Positions 45,356 through 57,614 of a stretch of 64,000 nucleotides of DNA are shown here, one piece after another. The DNA comes from Camillea tinctor. Its lineage: Eukaryota; Ascomycota; Sordariomycetes; Xylariales; Xylariaceae. The notes beneath the pieces were generated by a model. It saw nothing but the letters and a program-made list of their open reading frames with translations, did not search any database and was not told the DNA's origin. How positions within the stretch are numbered: position 1 is the stretch's first letter; every line of letters starts with the position of its first letter. Both the position numbers and the translations under genes were made by a program. The stretch covers positions 1,413,664 through 1,477,663 of the forward strand of contig MU394051.1 of NCBI GenBank assembly GCA_022578605.1, in the 5' to 3' direction.

Positions 45356-46406
45356 CTACTGCTGTTGCGTCATCCCCGGGTAGCCGTACATCCCTTCCAT
45401 ATCACCGTATATAGATTGCTGTGGAGCTTGGTTGTATGGCGCTCCGGGACCGGGCTGGACTTGGTTGGCATACATGGGCGGGGGGCCGCGGTATTCTTGG
45501 TCGGGGGCGATGGTGTGTCCTGCCATGTAGTCGGCAGGGGCCATATGGTTCGCACCGGGCATGCCATGCTGGCCGGGCATCTGGTTGCCAGCGGTGGGTA
45601 CACCTTGTCCCGCCTGGGACTGGGCTGGGTTCGTCCGCTTGGCGTGGCTCGCCTCTTCGCGGGGCACGATATCGATTAGGAAGTCGAACATGTCACTCTT
45701 CGCGAGGGCGGAGGCGATGTCGGATCGTTGTAGGGTACGGCGCTTGTTCTCCTCGGCGTGGATCCAGGCGCGCATAGTCAGCTCGGTAATAAATATATCA
45801 CAACCTTTCGCAAAGAGGATCGGGGCCTCGGCTGAGATCATTTTGACTTCGGGATCGGCTTTCATGACTTTCTTGATGCGCGCCAAGGGCAGCTGGTGCA
45901 GCTTGTAATCATGCTGGTCTGACTCGAGGTGGTTGATGGTTTGTTGCCAGTATGTCGTCAAGATGTCCTTGTATTGGCCATGCAGGCCCTGGTGTACGTT
46001 GGCCCATGGTCCGGTGTAGAGCTCAGCGGGCGCGAATCCGGAATTGGCCAACTATTGTAGGTACGAGGCAGTTAGCTCGAGGCATCGAGGCATCGAGGCA
46101 ACGAGGCAGGATCGGGAAAGGACATGAGCAGGGAGAGGAAGGGAAGCGGAAGCGGGAGTGGGAGTGGGAAGATGCGAGAGAGGGAGAGGGGAAATAGAAG
46201 GGCGGTGGAACTCACTGCTGCACTGGCACCTAGAAGTAGAGATGATTAGCGACGTCGCACGAAACAAAGGCAAGTCGCGACAGAATGATGCACATACCGT
46301 AATGGCCTCCGTGTGTTGTATCATAAATCGCAGGTGCTCCTCCAGCTCCTCCTCCCGAAGCTCCTCCTCGCGACGGTTGTGGGTGATTTGAAGAAGGTTG
46401 GTCCAT
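45356..46406 (-). CDS. HAP5: CCAAT-binding factor subunit C (Hap5/HapE/NF-YC)
   Basis: Three exons on the minus strand: 46406-46298, 46229-46216 (14 nt) and 46051-45356, for 272 aa. Introns are 68 and 164 bp, both GT-AG, and phases add up (109 + 14 = 123 nt). Residues about 50-90 form the conserved block with Tyr-Thr-Gly-Pro-Trp-Ala-Asn-Val that precedes the core in fungal subunits. The histone fold lies at about 95-173 and begins with [11 protein letters not shown], the NF-YC signature, with the Ala-Lys-Gly-Cys-Asp-Ile-Phe helix. The tail is Gln/Pro/Met-rich. With HapB and HapC it forms the trimer that binds CCAAT boxes and controls respiration, iron and redox genes. The C-terminus ends in three Gln. 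Confidence 0.94.
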
Positions 46407-48947
46407 GGCTGCAGATAAGAGAAAGAGGGGGGGCGAAAAAAAAACAATAGTAATGCGCAAAAGAAAAGCAAAGCAATAACAAGCACAAAAATAAATAAAT
46501 AAAATAAAAACCCAAGCAAGCAAAGCAAGTAGCCTCACGACCTAATGTATGTATGCAGGGAGGGAGAAGCTTTCGGTTTTCAATATGCCGCGAAACAGGC
46601 ACGAGATGAACCGACGGGCTGATAGGATTGGCGGCAGGCAAAAGAGAGAAGGAAGCTGATGGGCTTGGCTTTTTTTTTCTTCTTCTTCTTTCGTTCCTTT
46701 TTCTTTTTTTTTCTTTCCTTCTTATTTTCTTTTTCTTTTTTTATGCGCGCGCCGCGACACACACACACACAAGCACAAGTACCTTTTAAAGTACAAGCCT
46801 CGAGAACTTAAGGTGTAGTTTGGCGCAAATACCAAATACTCTTTTTTTATCTTTTCCCTTTTTGGAAGGGGTTTCTTTTTCTGATCTTGGTCTCTGGTGC
46901 GTGTGTGTCTGTGTGTATATGTGTATATCTCTTTTCCCGACAAGTTCACAAGTATCACCCTTATGGATTTCCGAAGCCGAAGCCGAGGGAAGAGGGGTGT
47001 GCGTTGAGTAAGACAAAGTAAAAGGAAAAAGGTAGGAAAATAAGTAAGATAAAATGACCCTTTTGCCTTTTTCAATTCGAGTTGTTTACTCTGCACCCAA
47101 CACAATATGATAAAAGTAACTTTCCCCCTCTGCAAACAATATTCAATAGAGATAAGTAATAAGACTTAATATCTCTGGGTTGTGGCCTGTGGCCTGTGGT
47201 GATGTAACAAATGAGCTTCTTAGGTTTTTCTTTAGGTAGTAGAGAGTAAGGTTGGTTGCTGGTTTGGTTTGTCGAGTTGCGGCGATTGGTAGGAATGATT
47301 GGTTGGATGGGGGAAATGCTTGTGTTATGGGGTTGGGGATTTAATTCTTTTTCTTTTTCTTCCCGAGTAACTTTCCGTTCTATTATTTTTCTCGAATGAT
47401 TGGAACCTTCTTGAATGGGTACCGGGGTAAGCTTTCGTTGGTCCGTTCGTCCTTTTTCTTCTCGATTGTTGCTTCCTGTTCCTGCTGCCGAGGCTGCTAT
47501 CGCTAGCTGTTGCTCTTGCTGCTAAACCCTTCGGGTTTGATCTAATTAGTCGTACCTACTTACTACTACTAATAGGTAGTAGCAACAGGTTTAAAGTTAG
47601 GACCTCAAACGGTAGGTAAAGGTTAAAAACAAAACGGTAGAGGGGTTTGACGGACAAGAACTGTCTAAAATGCCCTTTTCTCTCTAAGTCCTTTTTTTTT
47701 ATCGGTCTCTTTGTGGAAGTTTGCTTTCCACCACGGCTCGCTCCGAGATATGTCAAGTTTTTGTGCAAGTGTTTCTCTTAATTAGAAACAACTATGTTAT
47801 ACTCAACTTGACTCTTCTCGCGGGTAGTCAATAATAAGAAAGCACAAAAAGGATAAATGTAAAGTAAATGGACCCACGGCTGAATGGGTTTGTATTTGAA
47901 AGGAACCAATAGAGAAATCTACGTAGAGTATGTGGATGAGGTGGTTGGTAGATGACGTGAATGGATGGGGATATGGGGATTTGTAGGTATATTCTCTTGA
48001 TGTGCTTTGGCTTTGACGGTGTAGGTAATGTAGCGTAGGGCTGGAAGGGAGGGAGCTGGCAGCCTGATGATTGATGCGCTGGCAATCCTATTAATGTTGG
48101 GCTGCAACGCTTTTCGGGAAACACCTCAGCTTTTGGCGCCATCTGCATAAGTAAAGTGTATGTACCGATCATACCGGATATCTAGTATGTATGTATACCT
48201 ACTAACCTACGAGCCACCGCATAAATTATTTCTACGTAAGTACGTATAGGTTAAGTACATACTTAAGTAGTAGTTCAAGTTGTAGCGTCTTGTTGAGCAG
48301 CTTTGACCCGCCAGTCATGGAGGTTAAGAGAAATAAATAAATTTTATTTATCGAATGTCATACTCATGTTATGCCTACCTATATCTACATGGCAACTTGT
48401 AGAAATGCTCTCTAAAATGCCTATATGAGTCCGTAATTTACATGTACTTGTAGGAATTAGTAGGTTCATACTATGGGTACTAGGTAAATTTAGTGTACAT
48501 ACGTAGATACATTATGTAGGTGTATGCACTATAAAATATACCTAAGGAGTACTTGAAGCGGGCTATCAAAACAGTGAAGATAAAGCTATGACTCCAGGTA
48601 TTCCAAAAGTGCCCCTGGTGTTTCTGCCCCGCAGATTCTTAAATGCTACACTACATAGGTACATCCATGTAAGCTACATGTACACATGTACATAATCACG
48701 GAATAAGGGCACCGTAGGTTCAAGTTGTAAGTGCCTGGCTACACAGCCACTTGATCTCGTCGTGCATGGTCCATACACTAGCCACATACACGCTAAGCCA
48801 CGTTCTTCTGTAGTTCCCCAAAAAAAAAACTTTTTGTGGAGCTTGAAGCTCTCGACCCTGGAAATTTTTTGTCTTCTAGGAAAAAAAAAACTTTTCGATT
48901 CTATTGTCTACAACTACATGGGCACACGACCATAGTTGCCATCTACC
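46407..48947. promoter_or_regulatory. Divergent region between HAP5 and FCF2
   Basis: 2.5 kb. Next to HAP5 there are long A- and T-rich tracts and CA/TG microsatellites (about 46757-46770 and 46899-46922), probably leader and promoter. The middle has TACCTA-type repeats (47549-47580). The open frames are low-complexity and not credible genes. Confidence 0.5.
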
Positions 48948-49808
48948 ATGGCAGATACCACGGTCGATCTCTCAGAAGAGCAGATTGCAGAACTTCTGGA
49001 GGAGGCAGAAGTAAGATTATCAGAGAAGCAACGAGAGCGCCATGGCAACACCGTGACAGCGCCCTCTAAGGTTGAGGTCACAAAGGCCTCTTCCAAAACC
49101 TCGATGACTGCGCTGGCATCTACTGCTGCCGCTGCTTCTCCTTCCAGCACGACCCAGAATCTCTCTGTTCGAGTCCCCCAACCACGACGGTCCAAACAAG
49201 AAATGGTACGTTTACAAGCCCCACGATTGCGCAAACCAAACGCGCACCATGACCCAGCTTCCATGATGAAAGTAATATCCCAAAACAATTGAAGCAGTAG
49301 CTACGCTCGTTATGGGCAACGCTGCTGCGCCAGAATGATAGATTCAATCATAGTTACTCTGACGGATGTTGTTCTTTTTTTTAATACCAATTGTTGCCGT
49401 TTTCACTCCAAGCATAGTGCTAATGGATTCCAGGCCACCAAGACTGACGCCGGAGCCTTGTGGTACAATCTTCCCAAGACGGAGATGACTCCTGAAGTTA
49501 AGCGTCATCTACAGCTTCTGCGTATGAGAGACATCTTGGACCCCAAACGTCATTACAAGAAGGACACCTCCAAGTCGTTGCCAGAGTTCTCAGTGATGGG
49601 AACTGTCATGGAGGGCCCTACCGACTTCTACAGCTCTAGGCTGACCAAGAAGGAGAAGAAACGCACATTGGTGGAGGAAGTTCTTGAGGCAGAAAATGCG
49701 TCTCGAAGATTTAAACGGAAGTATAACGAAATACAAGCTGTCAAGACTAGTGGAAAGAAAGCACATTACAAGAAGATGATGCAAAGGAGGTATGGCAACA
49801 AGGGATGA
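48948..49808 (+). CDS. FCF2: rRNA-processing protein Fcf2
   Basis: Two exons, 48948-49205 and 49434-49808, for 210 aa. The 228-bp intron has a GTACGT donor and a CCAG acceptor preceded by a GCTAATG branch-like site. The start ATG is in a good context (ACCATGG). The N-terminal third is acidic and helical, then a Ser/Thr/Ala-rich linker. The Fcf2 domain covers about 95-195, with Trp-Tyr-Asn-Leu-Pro, Asp-Pro-Lys-Arg-His-Tyr-Lys-Lys and Phe-Lys-Arg-Lys-Tyr elements and a basic C-terminus. Fcf2 is a nucleolar small-subunit processome factor needed for early 18S rRNA cleavages; human DNTTIP2 shares the domain. Its TGA overlaps the ATG of a 119-codon frame (ATGA). Confidence 0.92.
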
Positions 49809-50164
49809 AAACTCCCTTATCGAAACGAGACCACTACTTTTCGTTGCGCATGGCGAAATACGCGAGGTCATATGCGGCGGACCCAGCTTGCTTAGATGGC
49901 CATGACTGCATGCTTTGCTGTTTCGAGAGCAATGCCATGATGTCTCGCTTTCCTAGCGGCAACCCGCCTGAGTCCAGTTGGGTCTTTCGGAGGCCTGGCA
50001 CCGGAGATGTGGCATTGAACCACGGTTATACAGTCGATCTGATGACGGATCCTTGCCAGCACATCGTCGATCGCGGAGACTTGAGTCACGCAGCATTGCA
50101 TGGGAGCAGCTGCAAAGTCGATCTTCCTGAGCTTCACGAACTCGATTTAACCTGCATCAATTAG
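49805..50164 (+). CDS. Possible downstream ORF overlapping the FCF2 stop
   Basis: A 119-codon ATG frame whose ATG overlaps the FCF2 stop as ATGA. Codon use looks fairly ordinary, and there are eight Cys but no motif I recognise, no signal peptide and no membrane segment. It could be a second cistron translated by reinitiation, a remnant of a gene, or chance within the FCF2 3' UTR. An 81-codon frame also opens antisense to it. Confidence 0.22.
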   Translation: MKTPLSKRDHYFSLRMAKYARSYAADPACLDGHDCMLCCFESNAMMSRFPSGNPPESSWVFRRPGTGDVALNHGYTVDLMTDPCQHIVDRGDLSHAALHGSSCKVDLPELHELDLTCIN

Positions 50165-51401
50165 CCCTTCCTGGAAAGGAGAAGGCGATGCTATAAAGTG
50201 GTTAAGGCACGAACAGGTGCTTGTATAGGATTGGTCGGACATCAATATTACATCAAGATGCAGGTCTAGCACCATCCTGCACCGTTTGTGCATATACCTA
50301 GTCCATAGCCAGTGGAATTGACCGTTGTGTAACTCGCTTTACTGTTCGCCCGAAGTCTTCTGATGCTATACTTGAAAAGTCTTTCGCCATTTATTCTGCC
50401 TCGTGTTGGCCTACCTCGTACCCTTGAGGTCTGAAGTCGATATCCGGAGCAACGAGAAACCCAGCTTACTCTAGTAAGTTAGACATTCCAATGGGGTATG
50501 CCACGTCCATGCGGGCTTTTGAAGCAGAGCCTTCAAGGGACTTGGGGGTGTGTAGGCAATCTGGACAAGCCTGCCACTGACAATTTGTCAGCCCTATCGG
50601 GTCGGATCGAACCACCAGAGGCTGATGTGGTCGGAAGCGGTCGTTGGGCGGCTCTAGGTTCTTTAAACATAGTGACTCGGCTAGCGACGGGTGACAGTAG
50701 TTGTTCCTCTACTTAATAAAGGCTATTGAAAGAGGTACTTCAAGTTATGTATCGCCGATTCGTAAGTTTGTAGACTGCGGCCCGATCTCCCCGTTTACCA
50801 AGATCGTGAAAAAAAAAAGGTCAGCATCATCGTGATACACCATTCCCTAAGAGTTCATACTACATATACTACATAGCATCCTGAGTAACACTGAAGTCAG
50901 GCCTCGCATTTGTTGTGTACTACTGGTACTTTACGTGTTCGTTAGGCGCTATACTAATAAGACAATAATACAATCTACCTACAAGGTATCCGGCAATCAT
51001 AAGGGACTCGGAGCTGTCTGGTCCTTATAGGTTACTGCAGTCGGTAGGTACCTAGGTACCTGAGCTAAGGTCCCGTAGGTTGAGTATGAGTATGATAATA
51101 TTATAATCTGATAAAATTTACCGAAAATTACCCGCGATTTGCTTTGACCCACACTTCCCTTGTGATCCAATTCGCGGGCTTAAGCTCCCCAGCGGTTAGG
51201 TTAGATCATTCAGGTGTGCCTTGCAGTTAGTGAGTTCAGTACATAGCTACTGGCTACTAACCTACCTACACTTACATACTACCTAACTCAGCTACTTACC
51301 TACGTGCCTATCTCATAACCTGAATGAATACCTCCTTTTTCAAATGTTTTGAGGATGAAATATTATGACATAACGATATAAAATGAGATAAATGACCCAC
51401 G
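50165..51401. other. Intergenic region upstream of VPS16
   Basis: Contains the rest of the FCF2 3' region, the VPS16 promoter and a perfect 16-bp palindrome at 51046. A 72-codon frame at 50498 has no recognisable feature. Confidence 0.5.
51046..51061. repeat. Perfect 16-bp palindrome
   Basis: AGGTACCTAGGTACCT equals its own reverse complement. It lies about 340 bases upstream of the VPS16 start. Confidence 0.9.
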
Positions 51402-54359
51402 ATGGAAATTACAAATCCGACCGCAGGCTGGGAGAAGGTCGGGGATCGCTTCTACCGTAAGACCCAGCTCTATACCGCGATCTTTGACCAGGATCTGGAT
51501 CTTGATAACTACATCGTCGCCGGCGCTCCGTACGGGGGTGCTATAGGTAAGAATACTTTCCCCCCTTCCACTCTAGATAGTAGATCGACCACCTACGTAA
51601 TTTCAGTTTACCTCTTTTTATTATTATTATCATTCTGCACGTATCACCTTATTATCAACTTCTAACGTTATGCAGCCATCTATCGCGATGAGACCAAGCT
51701 TGTGTCTTACCGCCCCTCCAAATCCTCTAAGCCCAGCATCGACATATACAGCTGCGCTGGTAAGCTCCTGAAGAGCATCGCGTGGGATAAGGGCTCCATT
51801 AAGGGTCTTGGCTGGTCTGAGGATGAGAAGCTCTTGGTTGTGAGCTATGACGGAACCGTGCGCTGCTACTATAACCTCCAAAGAGACTTCACCCAGTTCT
51901 CTCTAGGCCGCGAAGCCGAGGACTTCGGTGTGCATTCATGTCGCTTTTACGACAATGGGATGGTGGCACTGCTCAGCAACAACGCCCTGGTCTCGGTCTC
52001 CTCTTACGATGAGCCCCGGCCGAAGCTGCTCGCTTCGCCGCCGGAAGGGGAAGTTCATGCCTGGACCCTTGTTGCGCCTAGCTTTACTCTTTCGAGATCG
52101 GTCGAGGTTCTCTTGAGTATCGGAAAGACTATATATGTCGTGGACGCGACCGAATGCGAAGACCGTTTCCTCGACATCGGCCCCTTCACTCATATCAGTG
52201 TGTCGCCGAATGGAAAGTTCGCGGCCCTCTATACTGCAGATGGCGTGGCCCACGTGATTACCGCCGATTTCCAGAGCAGACTCAGTGAATACAACTCGCG
52301 CTCGCAAATCACTCCTAAATATCTCCAATGGTGTGGTAATGACGCCGTTGTCGTCGCTTGGGATGATGAAGTAAACGTCGTTGGACCAAACAGTGCCGTG
52401 GCAAGCTTTGTCTACGATGGGCGAGTCCATGTCATTGGTGGTAAGATTTACTGGCTCCCCTTGTTATTATTCTAGGTACTGATTTTGCCAGATCATGATG
52501 GTGTCCGCCTAATAAGCAACGATGTGTGTGATTTTGTTCAGAAAGTGCCCGACGTCACCGATGAGGTATTCCGATACGGCACCGAATCGCCGGCTTCCGT
52601 CTTGCTCGACGCTGTTGGGCAGCTAGAAAACCAATCCCCTAAGGCAGATGATAACATCCAGCTTATCAGACCAAATCTTGTCGAGGCAGTTGATACTTGC
52701 GTTGCCGCAGCCGGACATGAGTTCAACGTCTACTGGCAGAAACAGCTCCTTAAGGCCGCATCTTTTGGCAAGTCAGTACTGGACATATATAGTAGCGATG
52801 AATTCGTTGATATGTGCGAAACACTCCGAGTCCTCAATGCGGTCCGTTTTTACGAGATTGGGTTACCCTTATCTTATGAACAATATCGGCGTCTAACACC
52901 CGAGGGCCTGATACAAAGACTCATCAACCGTCACGAGTACTTGCTTGCCCTTCGAATCGCTGGATATCTGCGCCTGCCAAATGATCAGATATACGTACAT
53001 TGGGCATCGGCCAAAGTGCGTGTAGGCACAGAGGACGATGATTCAATCTGCCGTCTTGTTGTCGAGAAGCTAGCAGGCAAGCCAGGCATCTCCTTTGAGG
53101 CCATCGCTCGAGCCGCGTATGACGAAGGTCGCGGCCGGCTAGCCACCGAACTTCTGAATCATGAGCCCCGCGCTGGCCGTCAGGTGCCTCTCCTCCTCAG
53201 TATGGAAGAGGATGAGATTGCGCTTGATAAAGCGATCGAGAGCGGTGACTCGGACCTCATATTTTTTGTGCTCCTCCATCTCAAAAAGAAGCTCCCTCTC
53301 GCCTCCTTTTTCCGCGTTATAAATGCGCGCCCCGCCGCCACCGCCCTCGTCGAATCCTCCGCCACCCTACAAGACGACAACACGCTGCTTAAGGACCTAT
53401 ACTACCAGGACGACCGCCGAGTAGACGGCTCAGGGGTGTTCATTCGTGAGGCCCTCGAGCAGACGGACCCGCGCACGTCGACGGACAAGCTGGCGCTCGC
53501 GGCCAAGCTGCTCTCCGACTCGCGGGAGAACACCTTCGAGATAGCGGCCCTCAAGGAAGCGTCGACGCTGCTGCGCATGCAGGAGGCCTTCGACCGGGAC
53601 CTGACCGACTCGTTCACGGGCCTGAGCGTCAACGACACCCTGTTTAAGCTGATCCGCCTGGGCTACCACAGCCAAGCGAAGAAGATCCAGAGCGAGTTTA
53701 AGGTACCCGAGAAGGTGGCTTGGTGGATCCGGTGAGTTTTTTTTATGTGCATATCATGCTCCCTCTGCTGTAGTAGATGGAATGGAACGTTTTTTTAATA
53801 TACTGACGAGGGCCCTCGCCGTGTGTGCACAGACTGAGAGCGCTGGTCGCGAAGCGCGATTGGAATGAAATCGAGGAGATTGCTAAGAGCAGAAAGAGCC
53901 CTATCGGCTGGGAGGTACGATTTGTTCATTTATCACACCCTCCTCCCCTTCCCCCTCTACTCTTTTCCCACAATCTCGATACCCAGCCTCCCTATCACCC
54001 TCCTCTCCAACCACTTTACCCCAGTTTCAGATATATATATATATATATATATCCAAACATAAAATACTAACACTAACTCCTTTTCTCCCTCTCCCCTTCG
54101 TCCGCAGCCATTCTTCAACCAGATCCTCCAAGCGGGCAACACCCGACTGGCAGCTACCTTCATCCCCAAGTGCACGGGTCTCGAGCCCGGCGCCGCCGTC
54201 ACCATGTACGAGAAGTGTGGCCTGCGCGTCAAGGCTGCCGAGGAGGCTGTTAAGATCAAGGACGCCGACGCCTGGAACCGGCTCCTCGAGGCCGCGGGCA
54301 AGAACACGCCCGAGGGCAGGGACATTGAGCGCCTCGGCGCCCAGGTCTTTAAGAAGTAG
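51402..54359 (+). CDS. VPS16: HOPS/CORVET tethering subunit Vps16
   Basis: Five exons: 51402-51546, 51676-52440, 52492-53731, 53833-53914 and 54108-54359, for 827 aa, the usual length. Introns are 129, 51, 101 and 193 bp, all GT-AG, and frame is kept at each. Residues 1 to about 420 are the Vps16 N-terminal beta-propeller, starting with Pro-Thr-x-Gly-Trp-Glu-x-Val-Gly-Asp-Arg-Phe-Tyr-Arg-Lys. From about 500 to the end is the alpha-solenoid Vps16 C-terminal domain, with Phe-Tyr-Glu-Ile-Gly-Leu-Pro-Leu and the Ala-Ala-Tyr-Asp-Glu-Gly-Arg segment. Vps16 binds Vps33 and forms the core of HOPS and CORVET for vacuole and endosome fusion. The last intron carries a TA repeat. Confidence 0.95.
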
Positions 54360-55318
54360 TGGGAGGGAGGGAAAGAGAGAGAAAGAAGGTTAGGTGGGGA
54401 GGTGGGAGTGAATAACGTGGTGGTAATATCAGAATATGGCTTGATTCGCTAAGTGTTGCGTATTTTTAAGATAAAAGAAAACAGAAGGGAACACCCGCTT
54501 CGACTTCGAATTTGACATGAACGGAGTAGTCTAACTAACAGTGATGGCTTTTATCTATTGTCTTGTTTTTTTTTTATATCCTGCTTGCGTACCTTGCAGA
54601 CTAACATATAGGAGTATTTTCCCTTAACCAAACATGCCACTACTGGTGTCCATCACTGTTAATTTACCTATGAATTGATTGAAAGCCAAATAACCTAGGT
54701 TACATCATTCATTCATTCGGTTTTCTTTTTCTTTTTCTTTTCTTCTTCCAATTTTGACCTCCATAATCCCTAAAACACACCATACTCCCCTTATCCTATT
54801 CAGGTTCATCACTCTTCACCCACCCCCCTGAATCAGTGTGTCAACCCATCATACCATTCTCGTCCATTCGTATATCTATTGTAAAAATGAGGTAAATGCC
54901 TATACCTTCTCTCTGCGTATATGGGAGGATGGGATAGAGAATACATCTAGTAACTAGTTAGGCAAGGAAAATAGAGAAATCAAGACGAAAACAAGAAATA
55001 GTACGTCATGTCAGTTGATACCCGAAAGATATCATGACAACTCCACTATTCGATACATCCAGCTGTGACCCCATTTTGCTATGTATAAGATTGAAAGATA
55101 CAGAGCCACTTTACCCGAATGATTAAGTTAAAAAGTCATAAAACGTATGAAATGGTCACGATGAAAAGGGGACAGAAGAGCTCAGTGAAGCTTCCGTATC
55201 ATATTGAAAGACCAGTATTATGGTGCCATTGAAACCCCCATCCCCTATTTTTTTTTTTCAGAGCCTGAGCAAGAAAAATCCCGTTTATACAGCGTGGCCG
55301 TCTTTTTCTTTTCTTTTT
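54360..55318. other. Convergent 3' region between VPS16 and eIF4B
   Basis: 959 bp with both 3' UTRs, poly-T and poly-A runs and no credible gene. Confidence 0.6.
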
Positions 55319-57614
55319 TTAGACACGGGTGCTCTGGCCACGGCGACCCTTTGCCGGAACAGTAGTCCAGCCATCTGGATCCTGAGTAGCAGGGGCATCC
55401 GTTTCAGGAGCAGGGGATGCAGGTGTAGATGGCTGCTGCGGGCTAGCAGGGTTTCCGTTGGCTCGTGGGGATCTTGCTTCAAAACCTCCCCGGGGGCCGC
55501 GTGGAGCACCCCCACGTCCTCGACCATCGCCTCGACCGCGTGCGTTGACATAGCCGCCACGTCCTCCACGTTGCTCCCCTGATGCTGCTCTCCAGTTCCC
55601 ACTCTCGACAGCTCTAGATTTGGGGTTCTGGATGCTATCCCGCGGTCGGCTGGGTTGCCTGTGTTCCCCAGCACCCCCGTTCGTTGCACCTCCCTCCTTC
55701 GGTTCCGCCTTTGGTTCCGCCTTTGGTTCCACCTTCGGTTCGGCGGGAGCCTCGGCCTTCTCTACCGTCTTCTCCACAACCACTTCCTGCTGAGGCTTTT
55801 CGGCTTCAGCAGCAGCCTTCTCGGCAGCCTCCTTCGCGGCAGCTTCCTTAGCCAAGCGTCGCTCTTCTTTTGCCTTTTCGTCGGCCTCCTTCTTCTCCTT
55901 CAACAACTGCTCGCGCTTCTCGGCGATCTCGCGTTCCTTGGCTGCTGTATCAATAGGACGAGCAGCACCAAAGGGACTCGCCTTAGCATCACCACCTGCA
56001 GATGAGAGGCCTGGTGATGCAACATCAGGGGCCTCAGACACAGTCCGCTTCTGGAGGTTCAATCGCGGGCGACCCCCAGGGGCGGGAGCAGGTGCCGGGC
56101 CAGCCGGTGAAGATGCCTCACTCACGTTGCGAGATGGTTCAGGAGATTTCGCGGGGGGGTCGGGTTTCATACTGCTGCGCCATTGGTTGTCCTTCTCCGC
56201 AGCGGTAGGAGCACGTTCTGGGCGCTCGGGGCGCTCAGGGCGCTCTCGGAACTCTCTGGGAGGTCGAGAGCCTTCTTGACGACCTTCACCCCAAGTGGCT
56301 GGGGACTGTCTCCGATCCTTTCGGAAGGAATCACCTCGGTTTCCATCGATAGTGCGGGGACGACTGTTATCTCGCGATCCAGCCGGGCGTTCGGCTGCTG
56401 GAAGAGGCGACAGGGGTCCTTTACGTTCCCAGTTACCCATATCCCGAACTTTGCCGTCGTCGGCAGGTGCTTCGCGGGGGGCACGGCGCTCGCCGAAATC
56501 ATTGTTACGCCGATCGTTACTACGGGACGGCACATCCATCAGGGGGCCCTTTCGCTCCCAGCTGCTAAGGTCCCGCGCAGACTCCCCACGGTTCTCACGC
56601 TCCTTGGCTAAAGAGATGTTAGTCTATTGTCGAATGTGTGTTGGTTTATACCCTTGAGGACTTACGAGGATCAGCAATTCTGACTTTGATAGTCCGACCC
56701 CCGAAGCTCGTTCCATCGAGAGCCAAGGCCTTCTTCAGGCCATCCACAGAAGCGAATTCGGCATAGGCGAAGCCTTTCGGTCGTTGCTCGAGCCGGTCCT
56801 CGATGATCCTCACGCTGGTGACCTCGCAGTCCTGGAAGTATTCGGTAACGCTCTCGGTCGTGGCTTCATAGGACAGATTACCCAGATGGGCGGTATAAGG
56901 GGGCTTAGTGGGTAGTTGGGTTGGGAATTCACGGGTAGCGTAACCTGTATCCAGCCTCGAATTAGCATATGCCAACAAAATAGCACAGGGAAGAAGGATT
57001 GGCCGGGGGGGCGCATATCGCTAAGAAAGAACAGCACATACCTCGATCGTTGGAACCACCTCCATAGCTAGAATAGCCGCCAGAGCGGTGGCTCGTGGTA
57101 GGAGCAGGCAGCGGCTGGGAGCCTTGATAGAAGAAGAAAATAAATATTAGTAACCGGGGTATATTCCCCTTTCATCATCTAAATGGAGTTCGATCCAGAT
57201 CTGGATTTGGATTTGACATACCGAAGGAGTCCTCGACTTCATCAGCCCAAGAACCGCCATACTCTGTTAAAAAAAGGTTAGCTTGGTTGGGATAAGTAGT
57301 GGACAAGGCAAGTTGATAGGTAATAGGTTAGAGGACAGGGCTGTTGAGTAGGTTAAGTAGAAAAAGGGGTGAAGGTGGTGATGGCGGTAGTGATGGTAGG
57401 CGGTAGGTGGTAGGCGGTGGGCGATGGGAGATAGAGACGATGGTGGGAGTAGGGGGAGGGAGGAGGGGTGATGAACTGACTGTCTTCATTCAGAAAAGCC
57501 CCGAGGGACATCTTCTGCTGTTCCTTCTTCTTAGGCGCTATTATTAAACAGCAGGGTTAGCATGAGCATCATCAAGGACCCATGTGGTTTGGGAGGGGGG
57601 TTCAACATACCCAT
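55319..57614 (-). CDS. Translation initiation factor eIF4B
   Basis: Six exons on the minus strand: 57614-57611 (4 nt), 57537-57481, 57263-57222, 57122-57042, 56944-56666 and 56607-55319, for 583 aa. Introns are 73, 217, 99, 97 and 58 bp. The first exon is only ATGG; splicing gives Met-Ala-Pro-Lys-Lys-Lys-Glu, followed by Lys-Met-Ser-Leu-Gly-Ala-Phe-Leu and Gly-Ser-Trp-Ala-Asp-Glu, the eIF4B N-terminal signature. One RRM lies at about 75-153, with Ala-His-Leu-Gly-Asn-Leu-Ser-Tyr (RNP2) and Lys-Gly-Phe-Ala-Tyr-Ala-Glu-Phe (RNP1). The rest is charged, with Gly-Asn-Trp-type repeats, a Lys/Glu/Ala helix (about 370-440) and an RGG-rich C-terminus. eIF4B stimulates the eIF4A helicase during mRNA scanning. 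If exon 1 were missed, translation could begin at Met11 instead. Confidence 0.93.
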
